DNA of 64,000 bases from Salinibacterium sp. G-O1. GTDB lineage: Bacteria; Actinomycetota; Actinomycetes; Actinomycetales; Microbacteriaceae. The notes below the pieces were generated by a model, which saw only the letters and a program-made list of their open reading frames with translations, did no database searches and had not been told where the DNA came from. Location of the stretch: the NCBI RefSeq assembly GCF_030063305.1, contig NZ_JASISV010000001.1:1178001-1242000 (forward strand). The letters are read 5' to 3'. Made by a program: the position numbers and the translations under genes. Of this stretch, positions 1-8,969 are shown in pieces; position 1 is the stretch's first letter, and every line of letters starts with the position of its first letter.

Positions 1-30
1 CGCAGGCTGGCGGTCGAATCCGCGGATAGC

Positions 31-1833
31 ATGGAGGCCGTGTCTACTCGCCTCTCGCAACTTTTTGTCCGCACCCTCCGCGAAGATCCCGTTGATGCCG
101 AGGTGGCCAGCCACCGGCTACTCGTGCGCGCGGGCTACATCCGTCGCCAGGCTCCCGGAGTTTTCGCGTGGCTGCCACTCGGGCTCAGGGTGCGTCGCAA
201 GATTGAGGCGATCATTCGCGACGAGCTTGAATCGTTCGGCGCCCAGGAGGTGCTGTTCCCCGGCCTTCTTCCTCGCGAACCCTATGAGGTGACGAACCGG
301 TGGACTGAGTACGGCGACGGACTCTTCCGACTGAAAGACCGCAAGGGTGCCGACTATCTGCTCGCGCCGACGCACGAGGAAGTTTTCACGCTGCTCGTGA
401 AAGATCTCTATTCGAGCTACAAAGACCTGCCGCTCTCGCTGTACCAGATCCAGGACAAGTACCGCGATGAGGCGCGTCCCCGCGCCGGACTCCTGCGCGG
501 GCGTGAGTTCTCGATGAAAGACAGCTACTCGTTCGACTACACCGACGCCGGGCTCGAGGTGTCGTACCAGCAGCACCGTGACGCCTATGAGCGCATCTTC
601 CAGCGACTCGGCCTCGACTACGTGATCGTAAAGGCGGATGCCGGTGCGATGGGCGGGTCTCGGAGCGAGGAGTTTCTGCACCCCACCCCGGTTGGTGAAG
701 ACACCTTCGTGCGGTCGGCCGGCGGATACGCCGCCAACGTCGAAGCGTTCACGACGGATGCACCCGCACCTCGCTCGCTCGATGGACTCTCACCCGCCGA
801 AGTCCTCGATACTCCTGACACGCCCACTATCGCGACTCTCGTCGACGTGGCCAACCAGAAGCACGCTCGCGCCGACGGACCCGAATGGACAGCGGCAGAC
901 ACACTGAAGTGCATAGTCCTCGCGTTGACAGCGCTCGACGGAACCCGCGAGCTGGTCGTTGTCGCCCTCCCCGGTGACCGCGACATCGACATGAAGCGCG
1001 CCGAGGTGGCGTTCGCCCCGGCCGAGGTCGAAGCGGCAAACGAGGCCGATTTCGCGAAGCATCCCGAGCTCGTCAAGGGCTACATCGGCCCATGGACCGC
1101 GGATCGGGCAATGCTGGGTGGGTCGGCAGAGGGCGAGCCCGCACGCTCCATCACCGGCATCCGGCTGCTGCTTGATCCTCGGGTGTCGGAAGGCACCGCC
1201 TGGGTCACCGGTGCGAACGAACACGGAAAGCACGTGTTCGGACTGGTGGCGGGCCGGGACTTCGTCGGTGACGGTGAAGTCCAGATTGGCTCCGTCGTCG
1301 CCGGCGACCCCGCGCCAGACGGATCGGGCCCTGTCGAGCTAGCGCGCGGTATGGAGATTGGGCACGTCTTCCAGCTCGGTCGTAAGTACGCGGAGGCCCT
1401 CGGACTGAAAGTTCTCGACGAGAACGGCAAGCTCGTCACGGTCACGATGGGGTCGTACGGAATCGGCGTGACCCGCATCCTGGCCGTTATCGCCGAGAGC
1501 AACAACGACGGCAAGGGACTGATCTGGCCGAAGAACGTCTCGCCCTTCGACGTGCACGTTGTCGTCGCCGGCAAGGATGCCGCGGTCATGGAGATCGCGG
1601 AGAGCCTCGTCGGGAATCTGGAAGCCGGCGGACTCGACGTGCTCTTCGACGATCGCCCCAAGGTGTCTCCTGGCGTCAAATTCGGCGACGCCGAGCTGCT
1701 GGGAGTTCCCCTGATCGTTATCGTGGGTCGGGATGCGCCAGAAGGCCGGGTCGAGCTCTGGAACCGCGCGACGGGCGAACGCACCTCGGTCAGCATCGAC
1801 GAGTTGGGTTCGGCACTGGCGGCACAGGCGTGA
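31..1833 (+). CDS. proS: Prolyl-tRNA synthetase
   Basis: Cytoplasmic class II synthetase that charges tRNA-Pro. The 600-residue product has the bacterial layout: N-terminal catalytic half with THEE at residues 114-117 and the motif 2 arginine region RDEARPR at 145-151, an inserted YbaK-like editing domain at about 230-395, then motif 3 (GSYGIGVTR, near 474-482) and an anticodon-binding C-terminus. The length fits the bacterial type with the editing insert. The ATG at 31 has no clear ribosome site. A GTG at 40 gives a shorter N-terminus (MSTRLSQLF) closer to many actinobacterial homologs, and GGAGG at 33-37 is rather close to it, so the start is uncertain by three codons. The stop overlaps the next gene by 4 nt. 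Confidence 0.97.
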   Translation: MEAVSTRLSQLFVRTLREDPVDAEVASHRLLVRAGYIRRQAPGVFAWLPLGLRVRRKIEAIIRDELESFGAQEVLFPGLLPREPYEVTNRWTEYGDGLFRLKDRKGADYLLAPTHEEVFTLLVKDLYSSYKDLPLSLYQIQDKYRDEARPRAGLLRGREFSMKDSYSFDYTDAGLEVSYQQHRDAYERIFQRLGLDYVIVKADAGAMGGSRSEEFLHPTPVGEDTFVRSAGGYAANVEAFTTDAPAPRSLDGLSPAEVLDTPDTPTIATLVDVANQKHARADGPEWTAADTLKCIVLALTALDGTRELVVVALPGDRDIDMKRAEVAFAPAEVEAANEADFAKHPELVKGYIGPWTADRAMLGGSAEGEPARSITGIRLLLDPRVSEGTAWVTGANEHGKHVFGLVAGRDFVGDGEVQIGSVVAGDPAPDGSGPVELARGMEIGHVFQLGRKYAEALGLKVLDENGKLVTVTMGSYGIGVTRILAVIAESNNDGKGLIWPKNVSPFDVHVVVAGKDAAVMEIAESLVGNLEAGGLDVLFDDRPKVSPGVKFGDAELLGVPLIVIVGRDAPEGRVELWNRATGERTSVSIDELGSALAAQA

Positions 1834-2822
1834 CCAGCACCCTCCCGGCGGCAGATCTCGCCAGGGCCACCGCGATCCTGAAGACCATCGGGGACGCCTA
1901 CGACACGAAGGTCGTCGGCCAGGCCAGCCTCAAGCGAAGCCTGCTCATCGGCCTCCTCACGGGCGGCCATGTGTTGCTCGAGAGCGTGCCAGGGCTCGCC
2001 AAGACCACGGCGGCTCAATCCATCGCGGATGCCGTGCACGGCTCGTTCAAACGCATCCAGTGCACCCCCGACCTGCTGCCGAGCGACATCATCGGCACGC
2101 AGATCTTTGACTACACGCGCCAAAGTTTCGAGACCCAGCTGGGGCCGGTCCACGCGAACTTCGTGCTGCTCGACGAGATCAACCGGTCAAGCGCCAAAAC
2201 CCAGAGTGCCATGCTCGAGGCGATGCAGGAACGCCAGACGAGCATCGGAGGCACGGTGTATCCACTGCCGGTCCCGTTCCTGGTGCTCGCCACCCAGAAC
2301 CCCATCGAGCAGGAGGGCACGTATCACCTGCCCGAGGCGCAGCTCGATCGCTTCCTGCTGAAGGAAGTGCTCGACTATCCGGAGTTCGCCGAAGAGATCG
2401 AGATCATCGGCAGGATCGATGCCGGGGTGTACGACAAGGATGCGCCCGCGGCCGAATCCGTGTCGATCGACGACGTGCTGTTTCTGCAGGATGCCGTGAA
2501 GAAAATCTTCGTTGATGCCTCGATCATCAACTACATAGTTTCTGCCGTCTATGTGACGCGACATGCGTCGACGTACATCTCGCAGGAGCTGGCCGACGGC
2601 ATCGAATACGGGGCGAGCCCGCGCGCGAGTATCGCGTTCAGCAAGGCGGCGCGCGCCCTCGCGCTGCTCGAGGGGCGCGACCACGTGATTCCCGAGGACG
2701 TCAAAGAGCTCAGGCATGTGGTGCTGAGGCACCGCATCATCCTGAATTTCGAGGCCATCGCAGACAACATTTCGCCCGAAACCGTCATCGACGCGATCTT
2801 CGAATCAGTGAAGGCTCCCTGA
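1830..2822 (+). CDS. MoxR-family AAA+ ATPase
   Basis: AAA+ ATPase of the MoxR type, a group that usually acts as a chaperone for VWA-domain partner proteins. Walker A is [10 protein letters not shown] at residues 51-60 and Walker B is LLDEINRS at 113-120, followed by the typical MoxR stretch ending in EAMQERQ. The 330-residue length is normal. The GTG start overlaps the proS stop (GTGA), implying translational coupling. It is the first gene of a run with a DUF58 protein and two VWA proteins, the classic MoxR-Bat arrangement. The true substrate is unknown. Confidence 0.93.
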   Translation: MTSTLPAADLARATAILKTIGDAYDTKVVGQASLKRSLLIGLLTGGHVLLESVPGLAKTTAAQSIADAVHGSFKRIQCTPDLLPSDIIGTQIFDYTRQSFETQLGPVHANFVLLDEINRSSAKTQSAMLEAMQERQTSIGGTVYPLPVPFLVLATQNPIEQEGTYHLPEAQLDRFLLKEVLDYPEFAEEIEIIGRIDAGVYDKDAPAAESVSIDDVLFLQDAVKKIFVDASIINYIVSAVYVTRHASTYISQELADGIEYGASPRASIAFSKAARALALLEGRDHVIPEDVKELRHVVLRHRIILNFEAIADNISPETVIDAIFESVKAP

Positions 2823-2867
2823 CCATTGGTTCACGGGTGACAGTGGGAGCGACGGGCGGGCTGGCGC

Positions 2868-3755
2868 ATGGATAGCCTGCTGCGCCGCGTCAAGACGAAG
2901 CTGACGATCCACGCCCACCGCAAGGTGCGGGGCCTGATCGAGGGGGAGTACCGGTCGGTGTTCCACGGTCGAAGCATGGACTTCGACGACCTGAGGCCCT
3001 ACGTGCCCGGTGACGAATTCAAAGACATCGACTGGAAGGCCACGGCACGTCACGGGTCGCCGCTGACGAAACGCTACATAGCGTCGCGCAAGCACACGCT
3101 GGTGCTCGTGGTCGACACCGGGCGTGACATGGCGGCCCTCGCCGAGAGTGGGGAGTCGAAGCGAGACCTGGCGATCCTTGCTGCCGGCACAGCGGGGTAC
3201 ATCGCTATTCGCCACGGAGATATGGTCGCGCTCGTCACGGGAACCTCAGAAGCCACGCACTACATGCCGCCCGAGGTGACCGAATCGCATCTCGAGCGCG
3301 TGCTGCAGCGCATCCATTCGTCGACGACGTTGGCCGGCGAACCCAGCAACCTGTCGCGTCACCTTGACTACGTCGCCCGCAACTTCAGACGCAGGATGAT
3401 CGTGATGGTGATCGCGGATGACCGGCCGCTCGCCGCCGACGAGCAGAGACTCGTGCGCAGGCTGACGGTGCAGCATGAGGTGCTGTGGCTCACCATCGGT
3501 GATGCCGACCTCATGCGGGAGGAGTGGACCGGCAGCGAGATGTACGACGTGGCCGACTCGGCCAGGGTCCCCGAGTTTCTGCGGCACGACACGGCATTGC
3601 GTGCCGAGTTTTCGGCGAGCATCGCCGACGCCGCGATGAGATCCGAGGAGCTCTTCGAGAGTCTCACCGTCAGCAGCAGACGCATCACCTCCGCAGCCGG
3701 GGTGGTACCCGGACTGTTCAGACTCCTGGAGGCGCACAAGCATGCCAGGCGATAG
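2868..3755 (+). CDS. DUF58 domain protein
   Basis: Cytoplasmic DUF58 protein of 295 residues, the usual companion of MoxR ATPases. The family motif is at residues 35-55, recognisable as RSMDFDDLRPYVPGDE followed by DIDW. The middle region (LVLVVDTGRDMAA) looks like a degenerate VWA fold with its MIDAS region reduced. The start ATG is 45 nt after the MoxR gene; no strong ribosome site is visible, so coupling to the upstream gene is likely. It overlaps the next reading frame by 14 nt. Function in the complex is not established; a role in envelope or stress biology is an inference from related operons. Confidence 0.9.
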   Translation: MDSLLRRVKTKLTIHAHRKVRGLIEGEYRSVFHGRSMDFDDLRPYVPGDEFKDIDWKATARHGSPLTKRYIASRKHTLVLVVDTGRDMAALAESGESKRDLAILAAGTAGYIAIRHGDMVALVTGTSEATHYMPPEVTESHLERVLQRIHSSTTLAGEPSNLSRHLDYVARNFRRRMIVMVIADDRPLAADEQRLVRRLTVQHEVLWLTIGDADLMREEWTGSEMYDVADSARVPEFLRHDTALRAEFSASIADAAMRSEELFESLTVSSRRITSAAGVVPGLFRLLEAHKHARR

Positions 3756-4221
3756 CGAGTTCTTCCCACCCGTGCAATACCTGCCGTGGTGGGGCATCAT
3801 CGGTTTCGTCCTGCTGGTCGTGATCGTGGGCTGGTACGTCTTCTTGTTCCTCTCCACCCGGGCCGGGCGAGTGCCGCCCCCGCCGCCGACGGAAGCGGCG
3901 CAGTGGCTCAGCAGAACCACCGAGACCGTGCGGATGGAGTACTTGCAGCTCATTGACCAGACCCGACGAGCGCACGCGAGCGGTGCCATGGATTCCCGGG
4001 AAGCCCACCACCAGCTCAGCCAGATCGTTCGATCGTTCGTGGCCGAGCGTGAGGGGCAGCAGACAATGCAGATGACCCTCAAAGATCTCAGAGCCACTCG
4101 CTTTACCCCGCTGACGAAGGCCGTCGAAAAGCTCTACCCTGGCGCGTTCGGCGCGGGAACCGTCGCCAGCGTCGACAAAGCAGTCGACGAGGCGAAGAGG
4201 CTGGTGTCACGATGGCACTGA
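3742..4221 (+). CDS. Single-pass membrane protein of the MoxR/VWA operon
   Basis: A 159-residue protein with one clear membrane segment at about residues 15-38, a short PPPPP linker, and a charged soluble C-terminal domain that looks helical. GGAGG nine bases upstream supports the ATG at 3742, which lies 14 nt inside the DUF58 gene. It also overlaps the following VWA gene by 10 nt. Position and topology match the small membrane proteins (DUF4381-like) found in other MoxR operons, but I do not recognise a conserved motif that proves it. Probably a membrane partner of the VWA proteins. Confidence 0.8.
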   Translation: MPGDSEFFPPVQYLPWWGIIGFVLLVVIVGWYVFLFLSTRAGRVPPPPPTEAAQWLSRTTETVRMEYLQLIDQTRRAHASGAMDSREAHHQLSQIVRSFVAEREGQQTMQMTLKDLRATRFTPLTKAVEKLYPGAFGAGTVASVDKAVDEAKRLVSRWH

Positions 4222-5198
4222 TCGCGTGGTGGGCGCCACTGGTGTGGCTCGGGGCAACGGCTGTGGTCATCGCGGCGGTGGTCTGGTACCGGGGGCGGCA
4301 CCGCAGTTCGACGGCGGCCGGCATCCCTGTGGCGCATCGCGAGCGGCTCACAGCGCTGCCCGCATACCGTCGGGCACTGGCGCGCTACCGGCTGCTCGTG
4401 GCGGGTTTCGTGGTGTGTCTCGTCGCGATGATCGCCGCGGCTGCGATGCTCACAGCGCGACCCGCGGCGGTCGCGCTGGTGACACCCGACCTCAACAATC
4501 GCGACATCGTGCTGTGCCTCGACGTCTCGGGGTCGATGGTCGACTACGACGCCGCAGTGCTCGAGGTTTTTCAACAGCTCTCGGTGGAGTTCACCGGCGA
4601 ACGCATCAGTCTCGTTGTCTTCAATGCCTCTGCCGTCACCTACTTTCCTCTGACCGCGGACTACGACTACATTTCCGGTCAACTCGCGAGACTGACGGCA
4701 GAATTCGACGATCCGGACGCGCCGTACTACGGCGGGACCCTGATCGGTAACGGCTCATCGCTGGTCGGTGATGGTCTCGCCTCCTGCATTGTCAGATTCG
4801 ACCATGCTGACTCCGACCGGTCACGATCGGTGATCCTCGTCACCGACAACTTCGTCGCGGGGGAGCAGATCTTTACACTGCCGGATGCCGCGAAGCTCGC
4901 GGTCGAACGCGGAGTGCGGGTCTATGGCATCAATCCGGGCGATGCGACCGCCAAGGACTATCTCGATGATCTCGCTGTCGAATTTGAGACGGCGGTCGTC
5001 GATTCGGGCGGCGCGTATTACGCGCTCGACGACCCTGGGGTCATCCCGTCGGTGGTCGATCGAATCACCTCCGAGCAGGCGTCGGTGCTCCCGGGCATTC
5101 AGCAGGTGCAGATCTCTGAGCGGCCGCAGCCCTGGATCTGGCTCGCCTTCGCTTCGCTGGTGGGCCTTGGACTCTTCGGATGGAGGCTCAAGCGATGA
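4212..5198 (+). CDS. Membrane VWA-domain protein (BatA-like)
   Basis: A 328-residue protein with membrane segments near residues 6-25 and 60-80, a von Willebrand factor A domain, and a C-terminal membrane segment at about 305-325. The MIDAS motif DVSGS is intact at residues 104-108, so metal-dependent ligand binding is expected. The domain should face outside or form the docking surface recognised by the MoxR ATPase. It overlaps both neighbours in the operon (10 nt before, 4 nt after). BatA is the nearest named type, but naming it more exactly would overstate what can be seen. Confidence 0.88.
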   Translation: MALIAWWAPLVWLGATAVVIAAVVWYRGRHRSSTAAGIPVAHRERLTALPAYRRALARYRLLVAGFVVCLVAMIAAAAMLTARPAAVALVTPDLNNRDIVLCLDVSGSMVDYDAAVLEVFQQLSVEFTGERISLVVFNASAVTYFPLTADYDYISGQLARLTAEFDDPDAPYYGGTLIGNGSSLVGDGLASCIVRFDHADSDRSRSVILVTDNFVAGEQIFTLPDAAKLAVERGVRVYGINPGDATAKDYLDDLAVEFETAVVDSGGAYYALDDPGVIPSVVDRITSEQASVLPGIQQVQISERPQPWIWLAFASLVGLGLFGWRLKR

Positions 5199-6271
5199 CT
5201 CTCAACCCCATCCTGCCGATCTGGGTGCTCGCGCTCCTGGGCATCGGACTGTCGGCCGTGTTCGTGTGGCAGCTCGTCGTGAACCGCTCGCGACGCCGCC
5301 TGGTGATCATGTGGTCGTCCAGGCTGCTCATGGTCGCTCTGCTGATGGTGATCGCGGCACGCCCCACGATCCTGGGGGATGGTCAGGGGCCGAGCGCGTC
5401 CGGCGGACTCGAGGTGTACTTCGTCGTCGACACGACCAGCAGCATGGCCGCAGAAGACTGGGATGGCGGCGCCATAGGGGGCACCGACGTCACTGACTCG
5501 CCCACGCGGCTCGACGGCGTCAAGGCCGACATAGATTCGATAGTCGCGAGCCTGGCTGGGGCGCAGTTCTCACTCGTCACCTTCGACGCGGTGGCGGTTC
5601 AGCGGGTTCCGCTCACGAGCGACGCTTCGGCCGTGCTCTCGTCCACCTCGGTTCTTCGGCAGGAGGTATCGGCGTATTCGAGGGGCAGCAGTATCGACGA
5701 GCCGGTCACCCTGATGATTCAGATTCTGCAGGATGCCGCCGCACTGAATCCGGAACAGCGTCGAGTCCTGTTCTACTTCGGCGACGGCGAACAGACCTCG
5801 GGCACGGATCCGCAACCCTTCACGGTACTCGCGCCGTATCTCCAGGGTGGCGCGGTGCTCGGCTACGGTACTCAGGATGGCGCGAGAATGCGGGAGTTCA
5901 ACGGTATCGACCGGCGCTACTTCGGGCAGGAGCCGACCGACGACCCGGCGGAGCCGCAGCAACCCACCTACATTCAGGACTATTCGGGGAATGCTCCAGT
6001 CGACGCGCTCTCGAAGATCGACGAGACAGCGCTCGGGGTCATCGCCAGGGAGCTGGGGATCATCTACGAGCACAGAACAGCGGCGACCTCCACCGCCCTC
6101 GCCACCACGGGCATCGAGGTGGGCAGGCTCACCGCGAGCGACGGCGAGCCTGGCTCCGTCACCGAGCTCTACTGGATTGCGGCAATCGGATTCGGTCTGC
6201 TCGCTCTGGTGCAGATCGTCGCGATCAGCGGCGCGGTTGCCGAGCTCAGACCCGGCAGGAGGCGGCCATGA
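5195..6271 (+). CDS. Second membrane VWA-domain protein (BatB-like)
   Basis: A 358-residue VWA protein with N-terminal membrane segments (about residues 8-28 and 38-56) and one near the C-terminus (about 328-350). Its MIDAS motif reads DTTSS at residues 79-83, with threonine in place of the usual first serine, which can still ligate metal. I prefer the ATG at 5195, in an ATGA overlap with the previous stop, because GGAGG lies eight bases upstream; an in-frame ATG at 5180 is less likely. The last codons overlap the next gene as ATGA. Two adjacent VWA proteins after MoxR and DUF58 is the standard Bat layout. Confidence 0.88.
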   Translation: MTLNPILPIWVLALLGIGLSAVFVWQLVVNRSRRRLVIMWSSRLLMVALLMVIAARPTILGDGQGPSASGGLEVYFVVDTTSSMAAEDWDGGAIGGTDVTDSPTRLDGVKADIDSIVASLAGAQFSLVTFDAVAVQRVPLTSDASAVLSSTSVLRQEVSAYSRGSSIDEPVTLMIQILQDAAALNPEQRRVLFYFGDGEQTSGTDPQPFTVLAPYLQGGAVLGYGTQDGARMREFNGIDRRYFGQEPTDDPAEPQQPTYIQDYSGNAPVDALSKIDETALGVIARELGIIYEHRTAATSTALATTGIEVGRLTASDGEPGSVTELYWIAAIGFGLLALVQIVAISGAVAELRPGRRRP

Positions 6272-6999
6272 GCAGAGAAGCGAGCAAGGAGCGGCCCGTG
6301 CGGGCGCTCACGGTTGCGCGGTTGCGCCGCCGCCGCATCCTGATGTTCTGGATTTCGCTGCCGGTCGTGCTTTTCATGCTGGTCGCGGCAGTCAAGTTGA
6401 TCAGCCTGGCGCCGACCGCACAGCTTGCGATCGATGCCTACTACGACGGACGCTATGTGACCAGTGAGCAAATTTCGGGGTCGCTGCTCGAGGCGAACAT
6501 TGTCGAACCGTACCTGCCCTACTTCAATCGTGGAGACGCGTTCGCGGCAGACCGGTACTACGGCCCTGCGACGGAAGATTTTGAGAAGGCCCTCACGCTT
6601 GCACCGGAAGACCGAAAATGCGATGTGCGGCTGAACCTGGCGCTCACGTGGGAGCGGTTCGGCGACATCTACGTTGCCAACGGTTTCTACCAGGGCGCCG
6701 TGCAGCTGTACAAGGCGTCGCAGGCGGTGCTTGATGCCGCTGGGCCGGAGTGCGACCCACCGGAGAAGAAGCAGCAGCTGGATGACGCGAAGAAACGGGT
6801 CAAACAAAAAATCGAGCAGGCCGAGAATCTGCGCGACTCTCAGCAGCCGGACAACGGGGATGAACAGCAGAGCGATCTCGAGCAGCAACTGCAAGACCTG
6901 CAGGACCAGCAGGCGCAGGCCGACCAGGAGAAAGCCGATGAGCTGGCGCAGGACAGGGGCGAAGACGGGGGAGGCTTCTCGGTCGAGAAGCCGTGGTGA
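6268..6999 (+). CDS. Membrane-anchored TPR-like protein with acidic coiled-coil tail (BatC-like)
   Basis: A 243-residue protein with one membrane segment at about residues 24-46 after a basic N-terminus. It is followed by a helical region with TPR-like spacing (YYGPATEDFEKALTLAP, then LALTWERFGDIYVANGFY) and a long Q/D/E-rich tail from about residue 170 that should form a coiled coil. It overlaps the preceding VWA gene as ATGA and closes the MoxR operon. The combination of a TPR protein with two VWA proteins matches BatC in other bacteria. No BatD-like gene is present. The tail is low in complexity, so homology searches should mask it. Confidence 0.8.
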   Translation: MSREASKERPVRALTVARLRRRRILMFWISLPVVLFMLVAAVKLISLAPTAQLAIDAYYDGRYVTSEQISGSLLEANIVEPYLPYFNRGDAFAADRYYGPATEDFEKALTLAPEDRKCDVRLNLALTWERFGDIYVANGFYQGAVQLYKASQAVLDAAGPECDPPEKKQQLDDAKKRVKQKIEQAENLRDSQQPDNGDEQQSDLEQQLQDLQDQQAQADQEKADELAQDRGEDGGGFSVEKPW

Positions 7000-7034
7000 G
7001 GGTGCGACTGGCACTGCACGTGTTGGCTCACGGG

Positions 7035-7063
7035 TAAACTGTGTTCGCGCAGCGTGACTGCGC
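7035..7063 (+). promoter_or_regulatory. nusA operon promoter -10 and leader hairpin
   Basis: TAAACT at 7035-7040 resembles an actinobacterial -10 box. It is followed by a 6-bp stem GCGCAG/CTGCGC at 7047-7052 and 7058-7063, then GGAGG six bases before the GTG of nusA. I could not fix a -35 box. The element separates the MoxR operon from the nusA operon. Confidence 0.5.
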
Positions 7064-7098
7064 AGACCACACCAACATTTGAATAGCGGAGGCCCTCA

Positions 7099-8100
7099 GT
7101 GGACATCGACCTGAGCGTACTGCGCCTTATGGAGCGCGAGCGCGAGATTCCCTTCGAGGAACTCGTGCAGATCATCGAGCAGGCCATCCTGACGGCCTAC
7201 CTCAAACACATTGACGAACCCGATTCCGACCACGCGACGGCCGAACCCAGGGCGAGGGTCGTACTCGACCGCAAGACCGGCAAGGTCAGCATCTTCGTTC
7301 CGGAGATCGATGACGAAGGGGCGGTCATCGGCGAGGCGGAAGACAGCCCGACCGACTTCGGCCGGATCGCAGCATTTGCTGCCAAGCAGGTCATCAACCA
7401 GAGGCTTCGTGATATCGGGGACGACAAGGTTCTCGGCGAATTCAAAGGTCGTGAGGGTGACATCGTCGCCGGCGTCATCCAGCAGGGGCCAAACCCGCGC
7501 ATGATCCATGTCGACCTTGGAACCATCGAGGCGATCCTCCCTCCCGAGGAGCAGGTGCCCGGCGAGGACTACTCGCACGGCCGTCGCATCCGCGTCTACG
7601 TCACCTCGGTGAGCAAGGGGCTCAAGGGCCCGCAGATCACCGTGAGCCGCACGCATCCTGCACTCGTACGCAAGCTCTTCGCGCTCGAAGTTCCGGAGAT
7701 CGCCAGCGGAATCGTCGAGATCACTTCCCTCGCCCGTGAGGCCGGTCATCGCACGAAGATGGCGGTGCGGGCCATGGAGCCCGGCGTCAACGCGAAGGGC
7801 GCCTGCATCGGCGAACTCGGCCAGCGTGTTCGGGCCGTGACGACTGAGCTCAACAACGAGAAAATCGACATTGTCGACTACTCCGAGAACCTGGCAACAT
7901 TCGTCGCCAACGCGCTCTCGCCCGCCAAGGTCACGAGCTCTTTCATCATCGATCAGGCGACCAAGGCCGTGCGGGCCCTGGTGCCGGACTACCAGCTGTC
8001 GCTCGCCATCGGCAAGGAGGGCCAGAATGCCCGCCTCGCCGCAAAGCTCACGGGCGCGCGTATCGACATCCAGCCAGATTCAATCCTCGAAGAGGATTGA
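7099..8100 (+). CDS. nusA: Transcription termination/antitermination factor NusA
   Basis: RNA polymerase-binding elongation factor that controls pausing, termination and antitermination. The 333-residue product carries an N-terminal RNAP-binding domain, an S1 domain at roughly 130-200 and two KH domains to the C-terminus. As usual for actinobacteria it lacks the extra C-terminal repeats of E. coli NusA. The GTG start has a good GGAGG. Its last codons (ILEED and stop) form the first unit of a tandem array. rimP, usually immediately upstream, is absent here, and ylxR is displaced by a reversed gene. Confidence 0.97.
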   Translation: MDIDLSVLRLMEREREIPFEELVQIIEQAILTAYLKHIDEPDSDHATAEPRARVVLDRKTGKVSIFVPEIDDEGAVIGEAEDSPTDFGRIAAFAAKQVINQRLRDIGDDKVLGEFKGREGDIVAGVIQQGPNPRMIHVDLGTIEAILPPEEQVPGEDYSHGRRIRVYVTSVSKGLKGPQITVSRTHPALVRKLFALEVPEIASGIVEITSLAREAGHRTKMAVRAMEPGVNAKGACIGELGQRVRAVTTELNNEKIDIVDYSENLATFVANALSPAKVTSSFIIDQATKAVRALVPDYQLSLAIGKEGQNARLAAKLTGARIDIQPDSILEED

Positions 8101-8230
8101 TCGACCGGCACCGCAATCCTCGAAGAGGATTGATCGACCAGCACCGCAATCCTCGAAGAGGATTGATCGACCGGCACCGCAATTCTCGAAGAGGATTGAT
8201 CGACCAGCACCGCAATTCTCGAAGAGGATT
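8082..8230 (+). repeat. 33-nt tandem repeat array anchored on the nusA stop codon
   Basis: The 17-nt palindrome AATCCTCGAAGAGGATT occurs at 8082, 8115, 8148, 8181 and 8214, exactly every 33 nt. The first copy lies inside nusA and each of the first four is followed by the same in-frame TGA. Linkers alternate between CCGGCACC and CCAGCACC, which suggests growth by duplication of a 66-nt dimer. Copies 4 and 5 carry AATTCTC, which keeps the stem as a U:G pair in the nusA-sense RNA but gives a C:A mismatch in the antisense RNA. The array fills the gap to the convergent gene at 8238. Confidence 0.95.
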
Positions 8231-8237
8231 GTCGTGC

Positions 8238-8534
8238 CTAGTCTTCGATGCTGTTCAGCCAGGTGAGCTCGGAGCCCGAACCTTCGATGAGGTCGACGAG
8301 CTGTGCGTTGAATCGCGCGCCGTACTCCGCGGCGATGTGCGTCGCGAAGGCGGCGTCATCGACATACTCTTCGAACACGAAGAACCGACGCGGGTCAGTT
8401 GAGAGGGTGAACGGCTGGAAGACGATGTTGCCCGGCTCAGTGCGCACTTCGGCTGCCAGGATCTGGAGAATTGCGCGAACCTGGTCTTCTTTGCCCGGCA
8501 TCGCCGTGAACTCGGCGTAAAGGCTTTTCGTCAT
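8238..8534 (-). CDS. Antibiotic biosynthesis monooxygenase-like (ABM) protein
   Basis: A 98-residue single-domain dimeric alpha-beta barrel protein of the ABM/quinol monooxygenase type, shown by the opening SLYAEFTAMPGKEDQVRA and the central TEPGNIVFQPF. Such proteins oxidise quinols or aromatic metabolites without cofactors, or act as small stress proteins; the substrate cannot be read here. The start at 8534 is chosen because a TACGCT -10 box lies seven bases upstream (leaderless). The gene points against nusA and sits between nusA and ylxR, breaking a usually conserved gene order. It ends eight bases from the nusA repeat array. Confidence 0.87.
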   Translation of the reverse strand: MTKSLYAEFTAMPGKEDQVRAILQILAAEVRTEPGNIVFQPFTLSTDPRRFFVFEEYVDDAAFATHIAAEYGARFNAQLVDLIEGSGSELTWLNSIED

Positions 8535-8540
8535 ACTGGT

Positions 8541-8547
8541 TAGCGTA
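8541..8547. promoter_or_regulatory. Bidirectional -10 box between the ABM gene and ylxR
   Basis: TAGCGTA holds a plus-strand -10 (TAGCGT, 8541-8546) for ylxR-infB and a minus-strand -10 (TACGCT, 8547-8542) for the ABM gene. The two hexamers overlap by five bases. This would give ylxR-infB its own promoter despite the reversed gene upstream. Confidence 0.5.
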
Positions 8548-8589
8548 TATCGGCGCCGGTCGGTGTTCGGCTTCGAAGGAGGGCGTAAG

Positions 8590-8877
8590 ATGGACAACGT
8601 TAGAACCTGTCTCGGCTGCCGTTCCCGCTCCGACAGATCCTCTTTGCTGAGGGTTGTCGCGCGAAATGGCGAAGTGGTTCCGGATCCGTCCGCGACACTT
8701 CCAGGTCGAGGCGCCTGGGTTCATCCCACAATCACGTGTGTCGAAAGCGCTTCACGGCGCAGAGTTTTCGGTCGGGCGTTGCGGGTGACCGAGGCATTGG
8801 ATCTACGCCACCTCACCGAATTGGTGCAGCAAGAAACAGTCGGCGTCTCATCCGAGATTCCCCAACCAAAAGGCTGA
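8590..8877 (+). CDS. ylxR: YlxR/DUF448 RNA-binding protein
   Basis: Small (95-residue) nucleic-acid-binding protein of the YlxR family. The hallmark N-terminal RTCLGCRSR and the PGRGAWVHP motif are present. YlxR is normally encoded between nusA and infB, as here apart from the inserted reversed gene; roles in binding RNA and tuning RNase P have been proposed in other bacteria. The ATG at 8590 is preceded by GGAGGG at a suitable distance; an upstream in-frame start at 8563 would read through this ribosome site and is rejected. Confidence 0.94.
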   Translation: MDNVRTCLGCRSRSDRSSLLRVVARNGEVVPDPSATLPGRGAWVHPTITCVESASRRRVFGRALRVTEALDLRHLTELVQQETVGVSSEIPQPKG

Positions 8878-8929
8878 TTGACCTATGGACAACTAATGAG
8901 CGGCTCGAAATGAGTTCCGTCCGTAATTA

Positions 8930-8955
8930 GGTCTGCCCCTGTCCGGGTGCAGACC
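8930..8955 (+). other. Hairpin upstream of the infB ribosome site
   Basis: GGTCTGC at 8930-8936 pairs with GCAGACC at 8949-8955 around a 12-nt loop, ending a few bases before AGGAGA and the GTG of infB. It lacks a T tract, so it is more likely a processing or translation-control element than a terminator. Confidence 0.45.
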
Positions 8956-8969
8956 CAGACAGGAGAATT

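Noticed and set aside
8082-8230. CRISPR array
   Set aside because: Period is 33 nt with nearly identical linkers; there are no unique spacers and no cas genes.
8097-8402. Plus-strand frame through the nusA repeats
   Set aside because: Its sequence is only the repeat translated, then antisense to the ABM gene.
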